Below are positions 16,867 through 24,361 of a stretch of 44,383 nucleotides of DNA, piece after piece; the first letter of the stretch is position 1, and the number at the start of each line of letters is the position of its first letter. The notes below the pieces were generated by a model. The model was given only the letters and a program-made list of their open reading frames with translations. It was not told the origin of the DNA and did no database searches. Made by a program: the position numbers and the translations under genes. The stretch comes from Oscillospiraceae bacterium (lineage in GTDB: Bacteria; Bacillota; Clostridia; Oscillospirales; Oscillospiraceae): NCBI GenBank assembly GCA_017538965.1, contig JAFYHU010000048.1, forward strand, positions 1 to 44,383, read 5' to 3'.

Positions 16867-18432
16867 ATGGCTGATATCTTTATTTCCTACCGTCGTGACG
16901 GCGGTGACATGGCCGCAATGCATATCTACCAGGCACTGAAGGAACGGGGGTATGACCTGTTCTATGATGTGGAGGTCCTGCGCTCCGGGAAATTCAACGA
17001 GGCACTGCTGAAACAGATTCAGAGCTGCAAGGACTTTATTATTGTTCTTTCTCCTCATGCGTTGGATCGATGTGAAGATAAAAACGACTGGGTGCGTCAG
17101 GAGATTGCCGAGGCAATCAAAGAGAAGAAAAACATCATTCCCGTCATGATGAACGGGTTTCAGTTTCCGGAGAATCTCCCGGAAGATATCAATGAGCTTC
17201 GATTCCATGCAGGCTTGACATCCAGCACGGAATATTTCCAGGAGAGCATCAATCGGCTGTGCAATAGATTTCTGACGGTAAAACCCCGAAAAAAAGGGAA
17301 ATGGATTGTGCCGGCAATTGTCGGGGCAATCCTGTGTGCTTTGGTCATTGGGATTCTTGTAAAGCCGGGTACAAAGCCTTCTCGGAAGGAATCCGATTCT
17401 TCCGCACAGGGCTCGACGATTTACGTTCTGGGCCCGACGCCGGACCATGGCTGGACGGCTCAGGCCGGCGCTTTTGCCTCGGTCAAGTGCGACGAGATCA
17501 ACAAGGAAGGCACCTACAAGGCCGTCTACATTCCCGCCTCTTCCGGTGAAGAGCAGGTCGACCAGTGCAACACCATCATCGCAAACGGTGACGCAGCGGT
17601 CGTCGTCATGATGGCGCTGGACGATTCTGCCAAGGCCGGTCAGGAAGCCCTGCATGCGGAAGAGATCCCATTCATCTCCTTTGACCGTATCATCGAGACC
17701 ACCGAAGAATATGCCGCACTGAACTACTCCGGCAACAACCGGCAGTGCGGTGCCGGCATCGCCTACTGGCTGCAGAAGAACGGCATGGAGCCGGGCGACA
17801 CGGTCGTTGTGCTTTACGGTGACAACGGAATCGCCTGCTCGCGCCGTCAGGAAGGCTTTGAGCAGTTTCTCCGCGGCGAGCTGAAATATGAGGACGAGCT
17901 CAAGGGCGAGTTCGAGACCACCGAAGTCTGGAAGCAGGACGCTTTGGACGACATCTTTAACGGCTACACCGTCGTCTGCAACTGGTCTTCGGACGGCGCC
18001 TACAGCTATGTCGAGCAGAAGTTCGATGAGATCGTCGCGACCGCGAAGGCCAACGCCGGCGAGCTCTTCATCTACTCCATGGACGATGAGATGATCTTCG
18101 GCGTCCTCAATTATCTGGAAGCGGGCGCTTCCGCCGAGACGCTGGCCGATCTGGAAAAGCTCGAGGTCTATATCTCCGCGATCGGCGGCATGCAGGAGCT
18201 GTATGACATCATGGCCGGCACCGACGGGCAGAGCGCGTTGGCGGACAAGTACTTTGACGACATGATGTCCGTGTCCTTCAACCCAAAGATGATGCAGACC
18301 GCCATTGAGCTCGGCGTCAAGTTGGCCGACGGCGACTGGGATTATGAGGTCGGCTCCGGCGAGTATGCGCCGGTGTTCATCGTCGACAAGACCAACGCCG
18401 CCGAGATTGAAGGCTTCCTGGGTCACGCCTGA
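16867..18432 (+). CDS. Transmembrane receptor-like fusion: cytoplasmic TIR domain, one helix, extracellular sugar-binding-protein domain
   Basis: Start ATG 16867 with AGAGGA 6 bases upstream gives 521 residues. Residues 1-136 are a bacterial TIR domain: ADIFISYRRDGGD at the start, YDLFYDVEVL, FIIVLSPHAL, and DWVRQEIAEAI carrying E79, the position of the catalytic glutamate of NAD-cleaving TIR domains. A basic stretch KPRKKGK precedes one helix (146-165), predicting TIR inside. Residues 183-521 form a type-1 periplasmic sugar-binding fold (Peripla_BP_4), with TPDHGWTAQAGAF, SFDRIIE, GDTVVVLYGDNG and SRRQEGFEQFL. No permease or ATPase is adjacent. Inference: a sensor coupling an outside ligand to TIR signalling or NAD depletion. 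Sampled base composition is lower in the TIR half. Confidence 0.85.
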   Translation: MADIFISYRRDGGDMAAMHIYQALKERGYDLFYDVEVLRSGKFNEALLKQIQSCKDFIIVLSPHALDRCEDKNDWVRQEIAEAIKEKKNIIPVMMNGFQFPENLPEDINELRFHAGLTSSTEYFQESINRLCNRFLTVKPRKKGKWIVPAIVGAILCALVIGILVKPGTKPSRKESDSSAQGSTIYVLGPTPDHGWTAQAGAFASVKCDEINKEGTYKAVYIPASSGEEQVDQCNTIIANGDAAVVVMMALDDSAKAGQEALHAEEIPFISFDRIIETTEEYAALNYSGNNRQCGAGIAYWLQKNGMEPGDTVVVLYGDNGIACSRRQEGFEQFLRGELKYEDELKGEFETTEVWKQDALDDIFNGYTVVCNWSSDGAYSYVEQKFDEIVATAKANAGELFIYSMDDEMIFGVLNYLEAGASAETLADLEKLEVYISAIGGMQELYDIMAGTDGQSALADKYFDDMMSVSFNPKMMQTAIELGVKLADGDWDYEVGSGEYAPVFIVDKTNAAEIEGFLGHA

Positions 18433-18467
18433 TTCTTCATTTTGAGCAATGACAGAGACTGACAGCG

Positions 18468-18552
18468 GCGGGGAATGCGGAGCGATCTGGGGATCGCTCC
18501 CTACGGGCGTGGAGTTTTTCACGCTTTCCGCGCGTCGTTATGCTCCCTACGG
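18468..18552 (+). repeat. Dispersed hairpin repeat R1 (copy 2, long form)
   Basis: Arms GGAGCGATC (18479-18487) and GATCGCTCC (18492-18500), then CTACGGG. A second part with GCGCGTCGTTATGCTCCC and CTACGG follows and recurs at 31450-31522. It lies 36 bases after the stop of the TIR gene. Confidence 0.8.
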
Positions 18553-18751
18553 ATGTTGAGATAAGGATAGAGAGGATTGGAACGATGATTCAAACCCCAT
18601 GGCGTAAGCCGGGGGTTTTTGGCGCAGAGGGTTCGGGATCAGGGAGCGGTTTCGAAATCAAAACGACCACAAAAGATGAGGAGAAAGCCGATTTCCTTTT
18701 GGCGGCGGCGCAGAGAAGAGAGACGGAGGATAGCCGCGGAAGCGGGAGGAA

Positions 18752-18782
18752 AGTTGTCAACAGAACCGTCCCCCTGACAACT
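18752..18782 (+). repeat. Hairpin around AGAACCGTCCCC, next to a short heptad tract
   Basis: Arms AGTTGTCA (18752-18759) and TGACAACT (18775-18782) enclose a loop with AGAACCGTCCCC; the same word occurs near 29656. A short type-A tract (GGAGAGTGGAGAGAAGAGG, 18785-18804) follows. The rest of 18553-18894 holds no supported gene. Confidence 0.5.
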
Positions 18783-18807
18783 CGGGGAGAGTGGAGAGAA
18801 GAGGGCC

Positions 18808-18835
18808 TTGACAATTCTGAAGAACAGAGCATAAT
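18808..18835 (+). promoter_or_regulatory. Promoter for the Lin0512 gene
   Basis: TTGACA (18808-18813), 16-base spacer, CATAAT (18830-18835), 59 bases before the ATG. The heptad tract abuts its upstream side. Confidence 0.65.
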
Positions 18836-18894
18836 GCAGTTGAAAAGAAGTCTTGGAGACAATCGGAGAAACAGGATAAAGGAGAGGAGAAAAC

Positions 18895-19254
18895 ATGGCA
18901 TTCAAAAGACTGTTGATTGAAATCGGGCAGGGAGTGGATATGCACGGCGGCGATCAGAACAACGCCGTCCGCAAGGCCGTACAGGACGCCGTCCACCACT
19001 GCTGCATGGCCGGCATCTCGGAAATCTTCGAGATTCAGGACAGGAAGACGCAGGCGAAAGTCCACGCGGACATCTATGCGCCGCATCCCGAACGGGTGGA
19101 TCCCGCCGTCGTGACCGACTATCTGAGCTGGTGGGCCGTGGATGCCGAAGTGCACCCGGGCGGGGCCAACCCGCGGGGCATCGCCTTTGACGGCGACGCG
19201 GAGACCGAAATCACCGTCGCGCTTGTGGTCCTGACCGTATACGTCGACGTCTGA
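18895..19254 (+). CDS. Lin0512-family protein
   Basis: A 119-residue protein matching the Lin0512 family: KRLLIEIGQGVDMHGGDQNN, then AVRKAVQDAVHH, and a C-terminal half PHPERVDPAVV with GEAEITVALVVL-like strands (here DAETEITVALVVLTVYVDV). The biochemical function of the family is not established; the fold is a compact ring-forming domain. Ribosome site GGAGAGGAG lies 6 bases ahead of the ATG. It is 34 bases before the ROK-family gene, so it is probably part of the sugar locus, where it may have a helper or regulatory role. Confidence 0.85.
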   Translation: MAFKRLLIEIGQGVDMHGGDQNNAVRKAVQDAVHHCCMAGISEIFEIQDRKTQAKVHADIYAPHPERVDPAVVTDYLSWWAVDAEVHPGGANPRGIAFDGDAETEITVALVVLTVYVDV

Positions 19255-19288
19255 AGCGCTGTTCACTGACAGCGGAGGAGGGATTGGC

Positions 19289-20707
19289 ATGCAGGTTTGC
19301 GGGATTTCCTTTGATTATCATGAGAAGCCGGAACTGGATCCCGGGTTCGTCCCCTTCGGGCCCTGGAGAAAGGCCTATCTGCAGGAGGCGGACCGCCCGA
19401 TCTCCATCGGGATAGAGCGCGAGGACGGAAAGCTTTCCGTGTTTCACACCTCACTGCGGGGAGAAGCTTTCCGGGAGGCCAATTTCCGCTTTCTGGAGCG
19501 GACGGTCAAGCTGCTGCTCTGGTGCGTGGGCGGGTTCCGCGTCCTGCTCTCCGGCTGCGGCGAGCTGACGGAGGAGCTCAGGCGGGCGTACGGAAAGGAC
19601 GGCGCGCGCTTTTTCGACGCCGATTTCATGGAGACCGTCTACGAGAAGCCCTTTGCAATCGTCGACTGCGAGGAGAGCAGCTTCCCCGCTGCAAGGGAGG
19701 AAGCGATCCGGCTCGGCGGTCATCTGGACGGCTGCCGCATCGGCTTTGACGCGGGCGGCTCGGACCGCAAGGTCTCCGCCGTCATCGACGGGAAGAGCGT
19801 TTACTCGGAAGAGGTCGTCTGGTTCCCGAAGCTCTCGGAGGACCCGGACTATCAGTATCAGGGGATCGTGGAGGCCTTCCGGACGGCGGCGTCGAAGCTG
19901 CCGCGGGTGGATGCGATCGGCGTGAGCTCCGCGGGCGTATTCGTCAACAACCGGACAATGGTTTCCTCGCTGTTCATCAAGGTGCCGAAGGAGCGCCGCG
20001 AGGAAGTCAAGAGCGTGTACGAGCGGGCGGCGCGGGAGATCGGCGACGTGCCGATCGCCGTGGCAAACGACGGCGACGTGACCGCGCTGGCCGGCGCCAT
20101 GAGCCTGGACACGGGCAGGGTGCTGGGCATCGCCATGGGCACGAGCGAGGCGGCCGGATACGTGAACGCGGACCGGAGAATCCTCGGATGGATCAACGAG
20201 CTGGCCTTTGCCCCGGTCGACCTGCAGGAGGATGCGCCGCAGGACGAGTGGTCCGGCGACTTTGGCGTGGGCTGCAAATACCTTTCCCAGGACGCGGTGA
20301 TCCGCCTGGCTGCGCGCGCCGGGATCGATCTGGAGGATACGCTCAGCCCGGCGGAAAAGCTGAAGGAAGTACAGAGGCTCGCGGAGAGCGGGCATGAGGG
20401 CGCGCGGGAGGTGTTCCGCAGCATCGGCTGCTATCTGGCGCACACGCTGAGCCTCTATGCGACGGTGTACGACATCGGAACCGTTCTGGTGCTCGGGCGC
20501 GTGTCGGCGGGCATCGGCGGCGATCTGCTGATGGCGGAATGCCGGCGGGTGCTCGAGGCGGAATACCCGGAGCTGGCGGCGACAATCCGCGTTATGCTGC
20601 CGGATGAAAAGGTGCGCCGCGTGGGACAGAGCATCGCGGCGGCGAGCCTGGCAGCGGCGGAGCATCGCAGCGGCGGAGCCGCTGCAGAGTTGAGAGTGGA
20701 GAGTTGA
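19289..20707 (+). CDS. ROK-family protein with an extra N-terminal domain
   Basis: A 472-residue protein. The last 320 residues have the ROK/actin-like ATPase fold: IGFDAGGSDRKVSAVI (phosphate 1), GVSSAGVFVNN, VANDGDVTALAGAM (catalytic Asp), GIAMGTSEAAGYV and VLVLGRVSAGIGGDLL. The usual CxCGxxGCxE zinc motif of ROK kinases is not visible. The first 150 residues are an additional domain (SFDYHEKPELDPGF, LLLWCVGGFRVLLSG) that I do not recognise. It may be a sugar kinase or a sensor. Ribosome site GGAGGAGGG is 6 bases before the ATG. The C-terminal Arg-Val-Glu-Ser is encoded by a heptad array. Confidence 0.75.
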   Translation: MQVCGISFDYHEKPELDPGFVPFGPWRKAYLQEADRPISIGIEREDGKLSVFHTSLRGEAFREANFRFLERTVKLLLWCVGGFRVLLSGCGELTEELRRAYGKDGARFFDADFMETVYEKPFAIVDCEESSFPAAREEAIRLGGHLDGCRIGFDAGGSDRKVSAVIDGKSVYSEEVVWFPKLSEDPDYQYQGIVEAFRTAASKLPRVDAIGVSSAGVFVNNRTMVSSLFIKVPKERREEVKSVYERAAREIGDVPIAVANDGDVTALAGAMSLDTGRVLGIAMGTSEAAGYVNADRRILGWINELAFAPVDLQEDAPQDEWSGDFGVGCKYLSQDAVIRLAARAGIDLEDTLSPAEKLKEVQRLAESGHEGAREVFRSIGCYLAHTLSLYATVYDIGTVLVLGRVSAGIGGDLLMAECRRVLEAEYPELAATIRVMLPDEKVRRVGQSIAAASLAAAEHRSGGAAAELRVES

Positions 20708-20830
20708 GAGTTGAGAGACGAGAGTGGAGAGTTGAGAGTTGAGAGACGGGGGAAGGGCGCCTGCGGGCGCGGGGATTGCGGAGCGATCTGGGGATCGCTC
20801 CCTACGACGAGGGGGATCGCTCCCTACGGG
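20690..20830 (+). repeat. Composite repeat: heptad array A plus R1 (copy 3)
   Basis: GAGAGTT/GAGAGTG units run from inside the ROK-family stop to about 20745, then GACGGGGGAAGGGCGCC, CTGCGGGCGCGGGG and the R1 hairpin (arms 20780-20788 and 20793-20801), followed by a second partial R1 end (GGGATCGCTCCCTACGGG). It sits between two genes of the sugar locus. Confidence 0.85.
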
Positions 20831-20854
20831 ATTGCAGGAGAAGAGAGATAAGAG

Positions 20855-21973
20855 ATGAAGTTTTATAATGCGATGGTTTTTACGCCGGGGGGATGGGTGA
20901 AAGGCGGATTTCGCGTTGAGAACGGGCGCTTTGCCGAAATCCTCCCCGGTCTGAACGAGGGGGATGAAAATCTCGGCGGTGCGAAGGTGATCCCCGGTCT
21001 GGTGGACATTCATACACACGGCAATTCCGGCGCAGACTTCTCCGACGGCGACCCGGACGGGCTGAAGACCATGGCGGCCTATTGCGCCCGCAGCGGGATC
21101 ACGGCCTTCGCGCCGACCTCCATGACGCTGCCCTTCGAGAAACTCGCCGCGGCCTTTCAGACCGCGCGGGCGCTGCACGACGATCCTCCCGCGGGCTGCG
21201 CACGGGTGGCGGGCATCCATATGGAGGGCCCCTTCTTCTCGGAAAAGAAAAAGGGCGCGCAGAACGGCGAATATCTGCGCGACCCGGATTATGAGGCCTT
21301 TGAAGAGCTGCAGCGCGGCTGCGGAGGCCTGATCCGCATCGTGGACCTCGCGCCGGAGCTTCCGGGCGCGGCGGAATTCGCGGCGAAGGCCTCCGGGATC
21401 TGCCGGGTCTCCGTCGCCCATACCGACGCCGATTACGAGCAGGCCGCCGCGGTGTTCGACGCGGGCGCGTCGCATCTGACGCATCTGTTCAACGCGATGC
21501 CGCCCATCCACCACCGCAAACCCGGCGTGATCGGCGCGGCAAGCGAGCGGGAGAACGTTGCCGCAGAGCTGATCTGCGACGGAATCCACGTGCACCCCTC
21601 GGCCGTGCGGATGGCCTTCCGGCTGTTCCCGGGGCGCATCTGCCTGATCTCCGATTCGCTGCGCTGCGGCGGCATGCCGGACGGCGAGTATGAACTGGGC
21701 GGGCAGCAGGTCTTTCTCAAAGACGGCGTTGCGCGTCTTGCAGACGGCACGATCGCGGGCGCGTCCTCGAACCTCTTTCAGGACATGCGCAACGCGATCC
21801 GCTTCGGAATTCCGGAGGAAGAGGCCATCCGGGCCGCGACGATTCTGCCGGCACGGGAGATCGGAGCCGGGGAGGAAATCGGGTCCGTCGAAGCGGGAAA
21901 ATACGCCGATTTCGTCGTCTGCGGCGAGGACCTCAGCCTGCGTTCGGTGTGGCTGGGCGGCCAAAGGATCTGA
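20855..21973 (+). CDS. nagA: N-acetylglucosamine-6-phosphate deacetylase
   Basis: A 372-residue amidohydrolase that converts GlcNAc-6-phosphate to glucosamine-6-phosphate and acetate in the cytosol. Family motifs in order: VIPGLVDIHTHGNSGADFSD (metal-binding HxH region, about residues 46-65), GIHMEGPFFSEKKKGAQ (metal ligand Glu), SVAHTDADYEQ, THLFNAMPPIHHRKPG and LISDSLRCGG. Length is typical. It links the transporter downstream to amino-sugar breakdown. The ribosome site is weak (GGAGAAGAGAG) and the upstream gap is filled by repeats. Confidence 0.95.
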   Translation: MKFYNAMVFTPGGWVKGGFRVENGRFAEILPGLNEGDENLGGAKVIPGLVDIHTHGNSGADFSDGDPDGLKTMAAYCARSGITAFAPTSMTLPFEKLAAAFQTARALHDDPPAGCARVAGIHMEGPFFSEKKKGAQNGEYLRDPDYEAFEELQRGCGGLIRIVDLAPELPGAAEFAAKASGICRVSVAHTDADYEQAAAVFDAGASHLTHLFNAMPPIHHRKPGVIGAASERENVAAELICDGIHVHPSAVRMAFRLFPGRICLISDSLRCGGMPDGEYELGGQQVFLKDGVARLADGTIAGASSNLFQDMRNAIRFGIPEEEAIRAATILPAREIGAGEEIGSVEAGKYADFVVCGEDLSLRSVWLGGQRI

Positions 21974-22040
21974 ACAGAATACACAAAAAACGGGCTCGGG
22001 TTTTGTAAAAAACACCGGGCCCGAAATCGTCCGCTCCCGT

Positions 22041-22069
22041 TTGACAAAACTTGGACAGAGGACTATAAT
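22041..22069 (+). promoter_or_regulatory. Perfect consensus sigma-A promoter of the ABC importer
   Basis: TTGACA (22041-22046), 17-base spacer and TATAAT (22064-22069) match the consensus at all twelve positions, 61 bases before the binding-protein ATG. It predicts high basal expression of the importer. Confidence 0.85.
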
Positions 22070-22130
22070 ACAGACATGATTGTCGGGGAAAAACCGGCAA
22101 AACAGCAAAAACGGAAAAGGAGAAAACAGT

Positions 22131-23393
22131 ATGAAGAAAAAGCTATTCGCACTCTTCCTGATCGTCGCGCTCATGCTCTGCATGGTTCCCGCGGCGTTCG
22201 CAGCGGACGATGAGATCACGCTGGATGTCATCATCTGCCAGTACGGCCCGAACACCAACGACTGGTTCCTGGGCACGGGCATGGATGGTTCCAACTTCGT
22301 CGACAAGTTCGAAGCGGCCAACCCGGGCATCAAGCTGAATCTGGATGTGGTGTCCTGGAACGATGTCTACACAGAAGTAGACACCCGCGTTGCAAATGAC
22401 AACGCGCCCGACATCCTGAACATCGACGTCTTCGCGAACTATGCGACGGAAGGTCTTCTGATGCCGGTGAAGGACTACTGCCCGGACGATCTGTTCGAGG
22501 ACTTCTTCCCGAACTTTATCGAACAGTCCAATATTGACGGCACCATTTGGGCGGTTCCCGACCTCGCCTCCATGCGCGCCCTTTGGTATAATGCAGATAT
22601 TCTTGAGGAAGTCGGCGTTGAGCCTCCCACCACATGGAGTGAACTTGAAGATGCCTGCCAGGCTATTCTCGACTACTATGACGGTGAGATCTATCCCTGG
22701 GGCATTGACATGACCACCGATGAAGGCCAGGCTGCCTTTGCCTACTATACCTTCAACAACGGCGGCGGATTTATTGATGAGAACGGCGACTGGGCTGTCA
22801 ACTCCGAAGAGAACGCCGAAGCGATTGACTTCGCCCTTGGGCTTGTGGAAGACGGCTTTACCAACCCGAATCCGGCCACCCAGACCCGCTATGACCTGCA
22901 GGATATGCTTGCAGCCGGCAAGCTCGCGATGATGATCGGACCGAACAATATGCCGACTTATGTATCTGACAAAGGCGGCGAGATCAATCTGGGTTATGTG
23001 AGCATCCCCTGTGCTGACGGCAAGACGGCGTCCGGTGTCGGCGTCATGGACCGCGTGATGGCCTTCAAGGATGATTCCGCACCCGATCAGGAAGCCCGCA
23101 ACGCGGCGATCGCTGCGTTCCTCAAGTTCTTCTATGATCCTGAGAACTATGTCGGCTGGGTCAGCATGGAAGGCTTCCTGCCCGCTGTGAACTCCTCTGT
23201 TGCCGCTCTGATCGAGTCTGACGCTTCGTTTGAAGGATGGCTCAATATGCTGGATACCTTCCACACCTATCCGAGCTCCAAGGCGGAGTGGGATCAGTGC
23301 AAGCAGGGTGTCATCGCTGCCGAGCAGAATGCCCTGACAGGCGCGGATATCCAGGCTGAACTGGATGCGCTGCAGGCTGAACTTGTGGGATAA
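22131..23393 (+). CDS. Extracellular solute-binding protein, family 1 (sugar ABC importer)
   Basis: Start ATG 22131 gives a clean signal peptide (KKKLFALFLIVALMLCMVPA, cleavage after AFA) and follows AAAAGGAG by about 10 bases. The 420-residue protein has the MalE/UgpB-like fold: NPGIKLNLDVVSWNDVY, DNAPDILNIDVFANYA, ALWYNADILEEVGVEPPTTW, and LAMMIGPNNMP. It lacks the usual lipobox cysteine, so it may be released or held by the permeases; this is unusual for a Gram-positive binding protein. It captures an oligosaccharide outside the cell and delivers it to the two permeases downstream. NagA upstream points to a GlcNAc-containing ligand (inference). Confidence 0.92.
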   Translation: MKKKLFALFLIVALMLCMVPAAFAADDEITLDVIICQYGPNTNDWFLGTGMDGSNFVDKFEAANPGIKLNLDVVSWNDVYTEVDTRVANDNAPDILNIDVFANYATEGLLMPVKDYCPDDLFEDFFPNFIEQSNIDGTIWAVPDLASMRALWYNADILEEVGVEPPTTWSELEDACQAILDYYDGEIYPWGIDMTTDEGQAAFAYYTFNNGGGFIDENGDWAVNSEENAEAIDFALGLVEDGFTNPNPATQTRYDLQDMLAAGKLAMMIGPNNMPTYVSDKGGEINLGYVSIPCADGKTASGVGVMDRVMAFKDDSAPDQEARNAAIAAFLKFFYDPENYVGWVSMEGFLPAVNSSVAALIESDASFEGWLNMLDTFHTYPSSKAEWDQCKQGVIAAEQNALTGADIQAELDALQAELVG

Positions 23394-23422
23394 GGAGCAG
23401 CCCACAAACGCATGAATTCCCG

Positions 23423-23449
23423 GGGCCGGCTGATCAGGTCAGCCGGCCC
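23423..23449 (+). promoter_or_regulatory. Intercistronic stem-loop between binding protein and permeases
   Basis: Arms GGGCCGGCTGA (23423-23433) and TCAGCCGGCCC (23439-23449), loop TCAGG, no U-tract. Such hairpins after a binding-protein gene commonly stabilise its mRNA or partly attenuate the permease genes. Confidence 0.7.
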
Positions 23450-23473
23450 TGTCTGTATAAGGAGGGAACCGCA

Positions 23474-24361
23474 ATGAACACCGGGCTGAACCGAACCAGG
23501 TGGGAGCCCTATGTATGGCTGCTTCCCAGCCTTTTGCTGATCTCGATCTTTGTCGTTTTCCCGATCCTGATCGTCTTCAAGCTCTCCTTCAGCGAGATTT
23601 CCAAGGCCGGTGTGATCGGCGGCTTCGTGGGCTTTGACAACTATGTCGAGGCGGTGCATTTGCCGGCCTTCAAGACCGTGATGCTCAACACCCTCTGGTG
23701 GGTGCTCTCGGTCGTCCTTCTGTCCACGCTGCTCGGCTTCATCATCGCGATGGTGCTGAACCAGAAGTTTCGCGGGAGGAAGATCGCCCGATCCATCCTG
23801 GTCTTCCCCTGGGCGACTTCGCTGGTCATTCAGGCGTCGGTATGGAACTATATCATCAAGTACGAATACGGCAACCTGAACAACGTGCTGCTGAACCTCG
23901 GCATCATCCAGCAGGCGATCAACTGGCGCTCGAGCTATCAGATCGAGTTTGTCTGGGAGTGCTGGGTCGGTATCTTCGTCACGGTTCCCTTTGTCACTTT
24001 CTGTGTGCTCTCGGGGCTGCAGTCGATCGACGACTCGCTCTACGAGGCGGCCATCGTGGACGGGGCCGGCTTCTGGGACAAGCTGCGCCATGTGACGCTG
24101 CCGATGGTGCGCCCCTCGCTCACGGTGAGCACGGTGCTGAACATCATCTATGTCTTCAATTCCTTCCCGATCGTCTATACCATGACCAAGGGCGCCCCGG
24201 CCCACAAGACGGACACGATGATCACCTATCTCTACATGCTGTCCTTCTATGAGCGGAAGAAAGGGCCGGCGACCGCGCTGTCCGTGATCGGCTTCCTGAT
24301 CCTCTGCCTCTGCGCGGGAATCTACATGGTCTCGGTGATGAGAAAGGAGGAGCAGCTGTGA
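23474..24361 (+). CDS. Sugar ABC importer permease 1 (MalF/LacF-like)
   Basis: A 295-residue membrane protein with six predicted helices, starting with WLLPSLLLISIFVVFPILIV and ending VIGFLILCLCAGIYMVSVM. The cytoplasmic EAA loop is present (DSLYEAAIVDGAGFWDKLR with the HVTLPMVRPSL continuation) and would contact the ATPase. It pairs with the permease encoded next, whose GTG start overlaps its TGA by four bases. No ATPase gene is nearby; a shared MsmX-type ATPase encoded elsewhere is the usual solution. Confidence 0.93.
   Translation: MNTGLNRTRWEPYVWLLPSLLLISIFVVFPILIVFKLSFSEISKAGVIGGFVGFDNYVEAVHLPAFKTVMLNTLWWVLSVVLLSTLLGFIIAMVLNQKFRGRKIARSILVFPWATSLVIQASVWNYIIKYEYGNLNNVLLNLGIIQQAINWRSSYQIEFVWECWVGIFVTVPFVTFCVLSGLQSIDDSLYEAAIVDGAGFWDKLRHVTLPMVRPSLTVSTVLNIIYVFNSFPIVYTMTKGAPAHKTDTMITYLYMLSFYERKKGPATALSVIGFLILCLCAGIYMVSVMRKEEQL

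Noticed and set aside
19451-22333. 960-residue minus-strand frame opposite the ROK-family gene and nagA
   Set aside because: Antisense shadow; it reads across repeat arrays as Ser/Leu/Asn-rich peptide, which also shows how heptad arrays keep that strand open.
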